From UBA4742 sp963734965 (GTDB lineage: Bacteria > Actinomycetota > Acidimicrobiia > Acidimicrobiales > Acidimicrobilacustridaceae): a stretch of DNA of 64,000 bases. The notes below the pieces were generated by a model, which saw only the letters and a program-made list of their open reading frames with translations, had not been told where the DNA came from and did no database searches. Each line of letters opens with the position of its first letter. The first letter of the stretch is position 1. The DNA is taken from positions 1,054,001-1,118,000 of the forward strand of contig CAVTJK010000003.1 of assembly GCA_963734965.1 (NCBI GenBank). The letters run 5' to 3'. This document shows, in pieces, positions 52,096-61,165 of the stretch. The position numbers and the translations under genes are program-made.

Positions 52096-53283
52096 TCAGG
52101 CCGTGATGTCGAACAGGTGCGCGGGCGTTGTCGCCGAGGAACGGCGCGGTCGGCGTCGCCTCGGCGAAGCCGGCCGCCAGCTCGTCGAGGTCGTCGATGT
52201 ACTCGGGCGTGTGGTCGGCGTGGGGGAAGTCCGACGCCCACATGAAGCGGTCGGCGCCGAACCGCTCGGCGAGCGCGGGGATGGTGCGCTCGTCGGGATC
52301 GCACGAGATCCACACCCGCTCGCGGAAGTAGTCGCTCGGCTTGTCGCGCCAACGGCACGCGCGTGCCGATGAAGGTGTGCCCGTAGACGGCGTCGATGCG
52401 GTCGAGCCAGTAGCCGATCCAACCGCCGCCCGACTCGAGCACGATGACCTTCAGGTCGCGGGAACTTGTCGAACACGCCGTAGTCGAACAGCGTCGTGAA
52501 CTGGTGGCGGACGCCGTCGGACGCGGTGACCGATGCCAGCAGCCGCAGCTGCTTCACGTGCTCCCAGCGGCCCATGCGGGCGCCCTTGGTCCACTGCGGC
52601 TCGAAGGTCGGGTGGATGGCGAAGGGCACGTCGAGGTCCTGCGCGGCGGCGAACACGGGATCGTTGTCGGGATGGCCGAGCGGCCGGCCGTCGTGGGTGA
52701 ACGGGGCGACGTACGCGCCCCGCGCGCCTTCGCCGACGGCGCGCTCGAGCTCGCGGCGCGGCCGCGGTCGGATCGCTCGAGCGACAGGTGCGCGGTCGGC
52801 ACCAGCCGGTCGCTGTCCGCGCAGAACTCGCAGATCCACCGGTTGTAGGCGCGGGTGTAGGCCTGGCTCAGCTCGGGATCGTCGAGCTCGGCCTCCCACA
52901 GCAGGCCGACGGTCGTGTACAGCACGACGGCGTCGATGCCCTCGGCGTCGAGCACCTCGAGCCGCTCGCGCGGGGTCCATGCTGCCGTAACGGCGCCTCG
53001 TCCAGGTAGGTGCGCTCGGGGTCGAGCTGCATCGCCCGCAGGTCGGGATCGCCCATCGCGCCGAGCGTCGACGGGAAGCCGCTGCGGCTCATGCTCGATC
53101 GCTCGCCGCCGATCTCGAGCTCTTCGAGGCCGTCGTCGTCGGTGCACGATCCGCAGGGCCCGGTCGCGGTACTTCGGCTCGAGGTAGGTCTCCCACAGGT
53201 CGGGCGGCTCGAGGATGTGGCCGTCGGCGTCGACCGCGCCCTCGAACGGACAGCCGCGTGGTCTCGTGCATCGGCTTCGCCAT
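52096..53283 (-). CDS. ACMSD-like metal-dependent amidohydrolase, frameshifted in sequence
   Basis: About 390 residues after joining. MAKPMHETT and the metal motif DADGHILEP (DxDxH-like) open the protein. Then come TLGAMGDPDLRAMQLD, LEVLDAEGIDAVVLYTTVGL, FAIHPTFEPQW with the HP metal His, MLESGGGWIGYWLDRIDAVY and ADRFMWASDFPHADHTPEY with the terminal metal Asp. At least seven frame changes (near 53255, 53145, 52990, 52750, 52460, 52350 and 52125) lie between the pieces, yet the protein is continuous. Such enzymes decarboxylate or hydrolyse an aromatic or lactone intermediate. Divergent from the acyl-CoA dehydrogenase with 101 bp between. Confidence 0.78.
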
Positions 53284-53384
53284 GGTCTCCCCTCGCCGTC
53301 GGAACGTACAGCGTGGTGCGAGGTCGTCGCCCTCGAATCGACGTCCTACGGTGTCGACCACGCCAGCACACCCGGGGGTGGACC

Positions 53385-54670
53385 GTGGACTTCGAGATCC
53401 CGCCGGACATCCAGCCGACGCTCGACGCGCTCGACGCGTTCATCGAGGCGCGAGATCATGCCGCTCGAGCAGGCCGGACGACAACATCCGGTTCTTCGAC
53501 CACCGGCGCGAGTACGCCCGCACCGACTTCGAGAACGGCGGCGTGCCCCGGCAGGACTGGGAGGAGCTGCTGGCCGAGATGCGCCGGCGGGCCGACGCCG
53601 CCGGCTGGCTGCGCTGCGCGCTGCCGGCCGAGTACGGCGGCCACGACGCCGAGCAACCTCGAGATGGCGATCATCCGCGAGCACCTGGCGACGAAGGGCC
53701 TCGGCCTGCACAACGACCTGCAGAACGAGAGCTCGATCGTCGGCAACTTCCCGACGGTGCTGATGATGCGCGACTTCGGCACCGACGAGCAGCGAGCCGA
53801 GTGGATGCCCGGCTTCCTCGACGGCACGCCGCCGGCTCGCGTTCGGGCTGACCGAGCCGAACCACGGCTCGCGACGCGACCTACCTCGAGACGACCGGCG
53901 GTCGCGCGACGGCGACGAGTGGGTCATCAACGGGCAGAAGCGCTTCAACTCCGGGCTGCACCACGCGACCCACGACATCGTGTTCGCCCGCACGTCGGGC
54001 GAGCCGGGGTCGCCGGTCGGCATCACCGCGTTCCTCGTGCCGACCGACGCCGACGGGCTTCAGCGTCGACTTCTTCTGGTGGACGTTCAACATGCCGACC
54101 GACCACGCCGAGGTGACGCATGACCGACGTGCGCGTGTCGGTCACGACGCGGTGTTCGGCGCGGTCGACCACGGGCTCGAGCTCGCCCAGCACTTCGTGC
54201 ACGAGAACCGCATCCGCCAGGCCGCGTCGTCGCTCGGCGCCGGCGCAGTTCTGCATCAACGAGGCCGTCGCCTACGCCAACGAGCCGGACGACCTGGGGC
54301 AAGCCGCTGTCGCGCAACCAGGCGATCCAGTTCCCGCTCGTCGAGCTGCACACCGAGGCCGCCATGCTGCGCCAGCTCATCCGGTTCGACGGCGTGGTCG
54401 CTCGACCGCCAGCACCACATGGAGGTCACGCACCTCGTGGCGATGTGCAACTACCGGGCCAACCGGCTGGCGTGCGACGCCGCCGACCGGGCCATGCAGA
54501 CCTGCGGCGGCATCGGCTACAGCCGCCACATGCCGTTCGAGCACATCTACCGCCACCACCGCCGCTACCGCATCACCGAGGGCTCCGAGGAGATCCAGAT
54601 GCGCAAGGTCGGCCAGCAGCTCTTCGGCTTCGGCCGGAGTCGCTCGCGACCGGCCACGGCCGCGAGTTGA
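53385..54670 (+). CDS. Acyl-CoA dehydrogenase, frameshifted in sequence
   Basis: About 420 residues. The reconstructed protein shows VDFEIPPDIQPTLDALDAFI, ALPAEYGGHDASNLEMAI, LAFGLTEPNHGSDATYLET (FAD/substrate region), WVINGQKRFNSGLHHATHD, then NRIRQAASSLGAAQFCINEA, WGKPLSRNQAIQFPL and YRITEGSEEIQMRKVGQQLF with the FAD-binding helix. About ten +1 changes break the frame, for example near 53455, 53480, 53655, 53835, 54055, 54120 and 54290. GTG 53385 has GGGGGTGG upstream. The TGA at 54668-54670 lies inside a duplicated hairpin. Oxidises an acyl-CoA to the enoyl-CoA. Confidence 0.82.
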
Positions 54671-54779
54671 GTACCTCGGCGGTACTCAACTCGCGAAGCT
54701 GATCGGACGGAGTCGGTCGCGGCCGGCCACGATCGCGAGTTGAGTACCTCGGCGGTACTCAACTCGCGAAGCTGATCGG
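54635..54779. repeat. Two tandem 73-bp repeats each with a 15-bp-stem hairpin
   Basis: Units 54635-54707 and 54708-54779 differ at about four positions, and their hairpins are identical. Each hairpin has arms CGCGAGTTGAGTACC and GGTACTCAACTCGCG with a 5-nt loop (first copy 54661-54695; second copy 54734-54768). The first copy contains the stop codon of the acyl-CoA dehydrogenase. The block separates it from the convergent flavoprotein gene, which fits a bidirectional terminator. Confidence 0.8.
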
Positions 54780-54791
54780 GGCCCGCGGTGA

Positions 54792-56509
54792 TCAGGCCGA
54801 GACGGTGGCCAGGTGATCGTGGACGGATCGCACCGCGCTCGATCCCTCGCCGACCGCGGCGGCGACGCGCTTGAGCGAGCTGGCGCGCACATCGCCCACG
54901 GCGAACACACCCGGAACGGACGTCTCGAACGGCAGCGGCTCGCGCCCGGCGAACACGGGATCGGACCTGACCGGATCAGGCAACGATCGGTCGGTGAGGA
55001 TGAACCCGGCCCGATCGAGCAGCACGCGTGTCACCCAGCCAACCCGTGGCCGGCACCGCGCCGATGAAGCAGAAGAGCCCGGCGCACGGCAGGGTGCGGC
55101 GCTGCCGGCTCGGCGTGTGCTCGATCGTCACCTGTTCGAGGTGGGTGGCGCCGGCCAGGGCGCGGACCTCGGTGTTGGTCAGCAGATCGATGCGCGGATC
55201 GGCCTCGATCCGGTCGATCAGGTAGCGCGACATGCTGGCGGCCAGGTTGTCGCGACGGATGGCGATGCGAGACCTTGCTGCCCTGCTGAGCGAGGAAGAT
55301 CGACGCCTGCCCGGCCGAGTTGCCGCCGCCGACGACCATGACCTCGGATCCGTTGCAGACCCGCGCCTCGAGGTCGGTCGCGGCGTAGTAGACGCCGGCG
55401 CCCTCGTAGTGCTCGAGGTCCTCGACGGCCAACCGTTGGTAGCGCGCTCCCGTGGCGACGATGACCGCGCGGGCACGCGATCTCGCTGCCGTCGGCCAAG
55501 GCGACGACGTGGAAGCCCCGTTCGGCCCGCAGGCCGGTCACCTCGCACGGCGCGTTCAGGTTGGCGCCGAGCCGCATGGCCTGGATGGCCGCCTTGGCCG
55601 TGAGGTCCTCGCCCGACACCCCGTTGGGGAAGCCGACGTAGTTCTCGATGCGGGAGGACGAGCCCGCCTGCCCACCGGCGGCGACGGCGTCGAGGGACAC
55701 CGTCGACGAGACCTTCGGACGCGCCGTAGACCGAGGCGGCCAACCCGGCCGGTCCGGTGCCGACCACGACGAGGTCGAACAGCAGGCCGGGGACGCTGTG
55801 GAAGGTGAGGCCGAGGTGTTCGGCGAACTCGCCGGTGGTGGGATGGCGCAGGACGGCGGTGGGCGTGATGACGACCGGTGTGTCGATGGGCCGCAGACCC
55901 ATGCTGGCCAGCAGGATGTCGGCGTCGTCGGCGTCTTCGAGGTCGATCCAGGTGTGGGGGAGCTGGTTGCGGGCGGCGAAGGCGCGCAGGGCCATGGCTG
56001 ACTGCGAGTAGCGCGATCCGAGGATCTGCACCGCCAGCGCGGCGTCGCCGGATCGCAACACCTCGCGCCGGGCGACGAGCGTGCTGAAGATCGGGTCGGC
56101 CAGGTCCGGCTTCGACGCCATCAGCTGGCGGAACCCAGGCAGCGGGATCTCGAGGATCCGACCGGCATGGCTGACGCGGGTGGTCAGCCACGCCTTCTGA
56201 CCCGTCAGCAAGCTGAGCTCGCCGAGGAAGCGGCCCGGACCGTGGGCGATGACCAAGGACTCACCGCCATCGCGGTCGGTCCGCAGGACCTCGACCTCGC
56301 CCTCGAGGATCACCACGAAGCTCGAGAACTCGGATCCGGCGCGGTAGAGCACCTCACCCGCCTCGACCGGCGCGCTCCTCGCCGAACTCGGCCAGCTCGC
56401 GCAAGGCCGCCGGACCCAACGTCGTCGCGATCGGATCGGCCGGGTCGACGTCGTAGGCCGGGGTCGTGTTGGCATGGGTGGCGGTTGACGCCACGTCGTC
56501 GCGGTCCAC
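54792..56509 (-). CDS. Cyclic nucleotide-binding domain fused to thioredoxin reductase-like flavoprotein
   Basis: About 570 residues. The N-terminus is a cNMP-binding domain (EVLYRAGSEFSSFVVILEGE, RFLGELSLLTGQKAWLTTR). A short thioredoxin-like segment follows, then a TrxB-type flavoprotein with DLVVVGTGPAGLAASVYGAS, SRIENYVGFPNGVSGEDLT, VMVVGGGNSAGQASIFLAQQ and VPGVFAVGDVRASSLKRVAA. The position that carries CxxC in thioredoxin reductase reads YYAATDLEARVC, so the redox pair appears to be missing. Five frame changes (near 56375, 55705, 55475, 55270 and 55035). GTG 56509 with AGGAGAG upstream. 15 bp behind the LLM gene on the same strand. Confidence 0.82.
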
Positions 56510-56524
56510 GGCTCTCCTGGGGGG

Positions 56525-57364
56525 TCAGAGTCCGGTGACGGCCTCGGCCGCCATCTCGATCGTGGCGGCCACGTCGTCGGCCGCCGGGTTGGGCATGGCG
56601 ATGAGGCGGTGGACGCCGAGGGCAGCGAAGGCGGTCGCGGTCTCGGGCGTCAGCCGACCCCGCGGGGTCACGCTGATCTCCAGCTCACCGAGCGCCGATG
56701 GCCGCTCGACCTGCTCGGCGGCGCGGCGGAGGCCGGCCACGCACTCGGCCAGCGCGTCGGGCGTGAGCGAGAACCCGTACCAGCCCTGCGCTCGCTGCAC
56801 CGCGCGCCGGTAGGCCGACGCCGTGTGACCGCCGATCACGACGGGCACCGGTCGTTGGCGAGGCCGGGGGTGGGCGTCGACGCCGCCGAAGTCGACCGTC
56901 GGCCCGTGGTGTTCGGGATGGTCGTCGTACCAGAGGTGCTCCATGGCGTCGAGGTACTCATCGGTGAGGCGACCCCGGGCGGCGAAATCGGCACCGATGG
57001 CTCGGAACTCGGGTTCGAGGTAGCCGACGCCCACGCCGAAGATGAGGCGGCCCGCCGACAACACATCGAGGCTGGCGACCTGCTTGGCCAGGACGACGGG
57101 GTTGCGCTGGGGGAGGATGACGATGCCGGTGCCGAGGCGGATCGAGCGGGTGGCGGCGGCCGCCCAGGTCAAGGCCACGATCGGATCGAGGGCCGGATCC
57201 TGCGGCGCCATCGGCGACGGGGGGACCTGGGGATCGGGCAGCACGACGTGCTCCCCGGCCCACAGCGACTCGAACCCGGCGGCCTCGGCCGCCGTCGCCG
57301 CCGCCGCCAGCGGCTCGGGCTGCCACCGAGGCCCCATGTTGATGCTGAACAGCCCGAGCTTCAT
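56525..57364 (-). CDS. LLM-class F420-dependent oxidoreductase
   Basis: 279-residue luciferase-like monooxygenase-fold protein. FESLWAGEHVVLPDPQVPPS, IRLGTGIVILPQRNPVVLAK and GRLIFGVGVGYLEPEFRAIG match the actinobacterial F420 group. Intact. Likely co-transcribed with the downstream flavoprotein. Confidence 0.92.
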   Translation of the reverse strand: MKLGLFSINMGPRWQPEPLAAAATAAEAAGFESLWAGEHVVLPDPQVPPSPMAPQDPALDPIVALTWAAAATRSIRLGTGIVILPQRNPVVLAKQVASLDVLSAGRLIFGVGVGYLEPEFRAIGADFAARGRLTDEYLDAMEHLWYDDHPEHHGPTVDFGGVDAHPRPRQRPVPVVIGGHTASAYRRAVQRAQGWYGFSLTPDALAECVAGLRRAAEQVERPSALGELEISVTPRGRLTPETATAFAALGVHRLIAMPNPAADDVAATIEMAAEAVTGL

Positions 57365-57451
57365 CCGGCGAGGCTACCGAGGCCCGATCGTGTCGGCGCA
57401 GGGTCCGGCTCACGATCCGGACGATCCCGTGCTCAGATGTCGGTGCCCGGC

Positions 57452-57476
57452 CGGGTCGGTGATCGCAACCGACCCG
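57452..57476 (-). terminator. 9-bp-stem hairpin after the MBL gene
   Basis: CGGGTCGGT (57452-57460) and ACCGACCCG (57468-57476) with loop GATCGCA, 6-30 bp downstream of the MBL stop (minus strand). The block GCTCAGATGTCG that contains the stop is repeated just beyond it (57431-57442). Confidence 0.5.
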
Positions 57477-57481
57477 ACGGC

Positions 57482-58303
57482 TCAGATGTCGACGGCGGTT
57501 AGGTCGTCGCCGACGACGACGGTCCCCGAGAAGTGGGCCGCGGCCAGCGATCGCCAGTCGTCCTCCTGGCCGGCGGCCAGGCCGGGGATGTAGTGGGTGA
57601 GGACGAGGGTGCCGACTCCGGCGCGGGTCGCCGTGCGGGCCGCGTCCTCGACCGTCGAGTGGTAGTCGAGGATGTCCTGGAAGCGCGGGTTGGGCACCAT
57701 GCGCACCAGGTCCTCTCGCAGCACCGTCTGGACGTAGGCGTCGGCCCCCTCGCACAGCTCGTCGAGCCCGGCGCAGGGCACCCCGTCGCCCCCGAGCACG
57801 ACCGAGCTCCCGCTGTTGGTGACTCGGTAGGCCACCGTGGGTTCGACCGGTCGGTGATCGGTGGCTCCGACGCGCACCACCGCCGAGCCGACGGTGAGCT
57901 CGTCACCCGGTCCCACCTCGGTGACCTCGATCATCGGCGTCCACGTCAGGTCGGCGTGGTGGGCGAGGCGATACTCGAGGTCGGGGGCGAGGGCGGCGAG
58001 CGTCGCGTCGACCACCTCCTGGGTGCGCGGCGGTCCGTAGACCCGCAAGGACGTCGGCGCCTGGCTCATCACCCAGTGCGTGGTGATGACATCGTTGAGG
58101 TCGGTGAGGTGATCGCTGTGGAGGTGGGTGAGCAGCACGGCGCCGAGCATCGGCGGCAGCACGCCCGCACCGGCCAGGCGCATCACCACGCCCCGCCCGC
58201 AGTCGACCAGCAGCCGCGAGTCCGAGGTCGTGACCAGCGTGGCCGCGCCGGCGCGGTTCGGGTCAGGGATGGGTGAGCCTGTACCCAGCAGCGTGATCTT
58301 CAT
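57482..58303 (-). CDS. Metallo-beta-lactamase-fold hydrolase (RNase Z-like)
   Basis: 273-residue enzyme: ITLLGTGSPIPDPNRAGAAT, LLTHLHSDHLTDLNDVITTH is the zinc motif HxHxDH, GATDHRPVEPTVAYRV is motif IV/V region and LVLTHYIPGLA carries a late His. Resembles RNase Z/arylsulfatase-type MBL proteins. Intact. Confidence 0.92.
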   Translation of the reverse strand: MKITLLGTGSPIPDPNRAGAATLVTTSDSRLLVDCGRGVVMRLAGAGVLPPMLGAVLLTHLHSDHLTDLNDVITTHWVMSQAPTSLRVYGPPRTQEVVDATLAALAPDLEYRLAHHADLTWTPMIEVTEVGPGDELTVGSAVVRVGATDHRPVEPTVAYRVTNSGSSVVLGGDGVPCAGLDELCEGADAYVQTVLREDLVRMVPNPRFQDILDYHSTVEDAARTATRAGVGTLVLTHYIPGLAAGQEDDWRSLAAAHFSGTVVVGDDLTAVDI

Positions 58304-58327
58304 CGAGTCCCTTCGGGTCGGGCGATC

Positions 58328-58333
58328 TAGCGT
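58328..58333 (+). promoter_or_regulatory. -10 box TAGCGT before LLM gene
   Basis: TAGCGT ends 10 nt before ATG 58344, consistent with a transcript of almost no leader. Confidence 0.3.
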
Positions 58334-58343
58334 GAGGTCCATC

Positions 58344-59159
58344 ATGCGCCACGCTCTGTACCTCCCGCCTTTCGCCACGTTCGGCGACGTCTCCTTGCTC
58401 GTCGAGCTGGCGGTTTCGGCCGAGGACGCGGGATGGGACGGGTTCTTCCTCTGGGACCACCTGATGTACCAGTCCGAGGTCCCCTTCGTCGACGCGTGGA
58501 TCACGCTGGCTGCCGTCGCCGCGTCGACCGAGCGCATCCGGCTCGGACCCCTGATCACGCCGTTGCCGCGGAGGCGGCCGTGGAAGGTGGCGCGTGAATC
58601 GGTGACCCTCGACCATCTCAGTCACGGCCGTCTGACCCTCGGAGTCGGTCTGGGCATCGACTTCTGGCACGAGTTCAGCGCCTTCGGCGAGGTGGCCGAC
58701 GACGACAAGGTCCGGGCCGAGCTGCTCGACGACGGGATCGACATCCTCTTCGCGCTCTGGTCGGGTGAGTCGGTCGACTACGAGGGCCGCCGCCTCCGCG
58801 TCGACCACGCCCGATTCCTGCCCGGGCCCCTCCAGCAGCCCCGGATCCCGGTGTGGTCGGCGGCACTGTGGCCGCCTCGACCGGGTCCGCTGCGGCGGGC
58901 GGCTCGGTGCGACGGAGTCATGCCCTTCGACGAACGGGGACCGCTGACACCCGATGACGTCCGCACGCTGCGGACCCAGGTCCAGCGGCTGCGGACCGAC
59001 GACGAACCCTTCGACATCTGCCTCTACGGCGGCCCGGCTCCCGATGTCGCGGCCTACGAGGAGGCGGGCGCCACATGGCTGGTCGAGTCGATGCTCCCCG
59101 AGGAGGACCCCGATTGGGTCCGCGAGACCGTCGCCGCCGGCCCGCCGCGGGCGTCCTAG
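58344..59159 (+). CDS. LLM-class F420-dependent oxidoreductase
   Basis: 271-residue luciferase-like protein: YLPPFATFGDVSLLVELAVS, DGFFLWDHLMYQSEVPFVD, IRLGPLITPLPRRRPWKVA and HLSHGRLTLGVGLGIDFWHE. Intact. Divergent from the MBL hydrolase with 40 bp between. Confidence 0.92.
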   Translation: MRHALYLPPFATFGDVSLLVELAVSAEDAGWDGFFLWDHLMYQSEVPFVDAWITLAAVAASTERIRLGPLITPLPRRRPWKVARESVTLDHLSHGRLTLGVGLGIDFWHEFSAFGEVADDDKVRAELLDDGIDILFALWSGESVDYEGRRLRVDHARFLPGPLQQPRIPVWSAALWPPRPGPLRRAARCDGVMPFDERGPLTPDDVRTLRTQVQRLRTDDEPFDICLYGGPAPDVAAYEEAGATWLVESMLPEEDPDWVRETVAAGPPRAS

Positions 59160-59283
59160 CGCGGTCGTCCTCCCCGCGTGGCCGACCGGCGCTTGCGTTG
59201 CAGGCAGTGCGGTCGGACAATCGACTCGAGCCGCGCCGGACCGGGGGCACCGAGTCGTCGTGGACCGACCGAGGGGGGACCTC

Positions 59284-60111
59284 ATGGCACCGACCGATCC
59301 GACCTGGGACTTCATGAACCCGGCGGCCAAGGAACGGCTGCTCGGCGTGCTGCGGCGCGAGATCGACGACACCTTCGATCTGGTGGCCGATCCCGAGCGC
59401 TGGCAGGCGGCGACGGCGTGTGAGCACTGGGAGGTGCGAGACGTCATCGGCCACCTCGTCGACACGACCGAGGGCTACCTCCCGGCGTTCGAGACCGCGG
59501 CCAAGGGGGGCGAGCCGATCGATCCCGTGGGCCTGGCCGTGATGGCCCAACGTGTCGATGAAGGGGCGCGAGCGCTGCGCACCGTCGAGCGGGCCGAGCT
59601 GATCCGGCGCCTGCGCGACGACGCCGACCAGATGCTGAGCATCTTCGACGGGTTGTCCGATGAGGAGTGGGGCGGGTTCCTGGTCGGCCACACCTTCATG
59701 GGACCGCTGCCGGCCATGTTCTACGCCATCTTCCAGCTCGTCGACTACGCCGTCCACGCCTGGGACATCCGCGAGGGGATCGGCCAGCCGCACGGCCTGG
59801 CCGGCGACAGCGCCGACCTGCTGGCGCCGGTGATCTTCATCCTGTGGCAGGCCACGGCCGATGTCAGTGGCGTGACCGAGCCCTTCAGCGTGGGGGTGCG
59901 GACCTCTGGGAACAACGGGGGTGACATCCGGATGGATGTCTCGTCCGACGGCGTGCAGTTCGCGCCCGGCGCCATCGACGACTGCGCCGCGACCCTCGAG
60001 TTCGACCCGGCCACGCTGGTGCTGACGGGCTATGCCCGGATGAACGGCGGCACCGTGCGCGGCGACACCGCGGTCGCCGGCCAGTTCCGCTCGCTGTTCT
60101 TCCCCATCTGA
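59284..60111 (+). CDS. Maleylpyruvate isomerase-family (mycothiol-dependent) protein
   Basis: 275-residue DinB-like four-helix protein: DPERWQAATACEHWEVRDVI and GHLVDTTEGYLPAF include the His residues used for metal binding, FQLVDYAVHAWDIREGIGQP the third. The C-terminal third (about 185-275) is an SCP2-like domain. Typical of mycothiol-using actinobacteria. ATG 59284 has a GGGGGGAC region upstream. Confidence 0.9.
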   Translation: MAPTDPTWDFMNPAAKERLLGVLRREIDDTFDLVADPERWQAATACEHWEVRDVIGHLVDTTEGYLPAFETAAKGGEPIDPVGLAVMAQRVDEGARALRTVERAELIRRLRDDADQMLSIFDGLSDEEWGGFLVGHTFMGPLPAMFYAIFQLVDYAVHAWDIREGIGQPHGLAGDSADLLAPVIFILWQATADVSGVTEPFSVGVRTSGNNGGDIRMDVSSDGVQFAPGAIDDCAATLEFDPATLVLTGYARMNGGTVRGDTAVAGQFRSLFFPI

Positions 60112-60142
60112 ATCGCATCTGAGACCGGTCCGGACACGGCAC

Positions 60143-60148
60143 TACCCT
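60143..60148 (+). promoter_or_regulatory. -10 box TACCCT before TauD-type gene
   Basis: TACCCT lies 36 bp before the GTG 60185, with GAAGGG (60173-60178) as ribosome-binding site. Confidence 0.35.
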
Positions 60149-60184
60149 GGGTCGACGTTCCCCGCCTCGATCGAAGGGCCACCA

Positions 60185-61117
60185 GTGAGCGCCACGACCA
60201 CCCCCACCGACTTCGCCGTCCGACCAGTCACCGGGATCATCGGCGCCGAGGTCAGCGGCGTCGACCTGCGGGCGCCGCTCGCCGCCTCGGTGGTGGCCGA
60301 GATCGACAAGGCCCTCCTGCAGTGGAAGGTGCTGTTCTTCCGCGACCAGCCGATCACCCAGGACCAGCAGCTCGCCTTCGCCCGAGCCTTCGGCGAGCCG
60401 ACCGCCGCTCATCCGGTGCACGCCGGGCTCGATCAGCATCCGAACATCTACTCGGTCGAGACGGGCCAGCTCCGGGGTTCGCCCCGCCGCCAGCGCCAGC
60501 CCAAGCCCTTCGCGCCCGGCAAGTCGACCCAGACCGGCTGGCACACCGACATCACCTTCGTCCCGAATCCGGCCATGGGATCGATCCTGCGCGGAGTGGT
60601 CATCCCGCCCAACGGCGGCGACACGCTGTGGACCAACCTCGTGGCCGCGTACGAGGATCTCTCGGCGCCGATCCGTGATCTCGTCGACGGGCTCCAGGCC
60701 GTGCATCGTTGGCGTGACTACGACGGGCTGACCAAGCGCGACGACCACGATCCCGACGCACCCCCGCCCACCGCGGTGCATCCGGTCGTGCGCGTCCACC
60801 CCGTCAGCGGCGAGCGCGCCCTGTTCGTCAACCCGACCTTCACCCGCTACATCGTCGGGCTCACCGACCGGGAGAGCACGCAGATCCTCGACCTGCTCTA
60901 CGCCCAGCTGGCCCGGCCCGAGTTCACGGTCCGCTTCCACTGGGAGACCGACAGCATCGCCTTCTGGGACAACCGGGCCACGGCCCACGTCGGTCCGGTC
61001 GACCTGGCCACGGCTGACTTCGACCGGCTGGTCGAGCGCATCACCTTGGTCGGCGACGTGCCCGTGGGTCCCGATGGGTTCCGGTCCCAAGCGCTGACGG
61101 GCGACCTGTTCACCTGA
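60185..61117 (+). CDS. TauD-family alpha-ketoglutarate-dependent dioxygenase
   Basis: 310-residue enzyme: PVTGIIGAEVSGVDLRAPLA is the typical TauD start, TGWHTDITFVPNPAMGSILR holds the HxD iron motif, and IAFWDNRATAHVGPVDLAT the distal His, with a following Arg. Such enzymes oxidise taurine, alkyl sulfates or chlorophenoxy acids. GTG start. Separate from the TauD gene at 49.3 kb and only distantly similar by eye. Confidence 0.93.
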   Translation: MSATTTPTDFAVRPVTGIIGAEVSGVDLRAPLAASVVAEIDKALLQWKVLFFRDQPITQDQQLAFARAFGEPTAAHPVHAGLDQHPNIYSVETGQLRGSPRRQRQPKPFAPGKSTQTGWHTDITFVPNPAMGSILRGVVIPPNGGDTLWTNLVAAYEDLSAPIRDLVDGLQAVHRWRDYDGLTKRDDHDPDAPPPTAVHPVVRVHPVSGERALFVNPTFTRYIVGLTDRESTQILDLLYAQLARPEFTVRFHWETDSIAFWDNRATAHVGPVDLATADFDRLVERITLVGDVPVGPDGFRSQALTGDLFT

Positions 61118-61165
61118 GCGGGCCGTGATGGCGGGTCCGACGGGTGCCCGTGGCGTCGGAGCAGA

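Noticed and set aside
440..56400. Programmed +1 frameshifting or RNA editing as the cause of many broken genes
   Set aside because: Sites are too many, differ in context, and are confined to two stretches; sequencing error is simpler. Kept only as a testable alternative.
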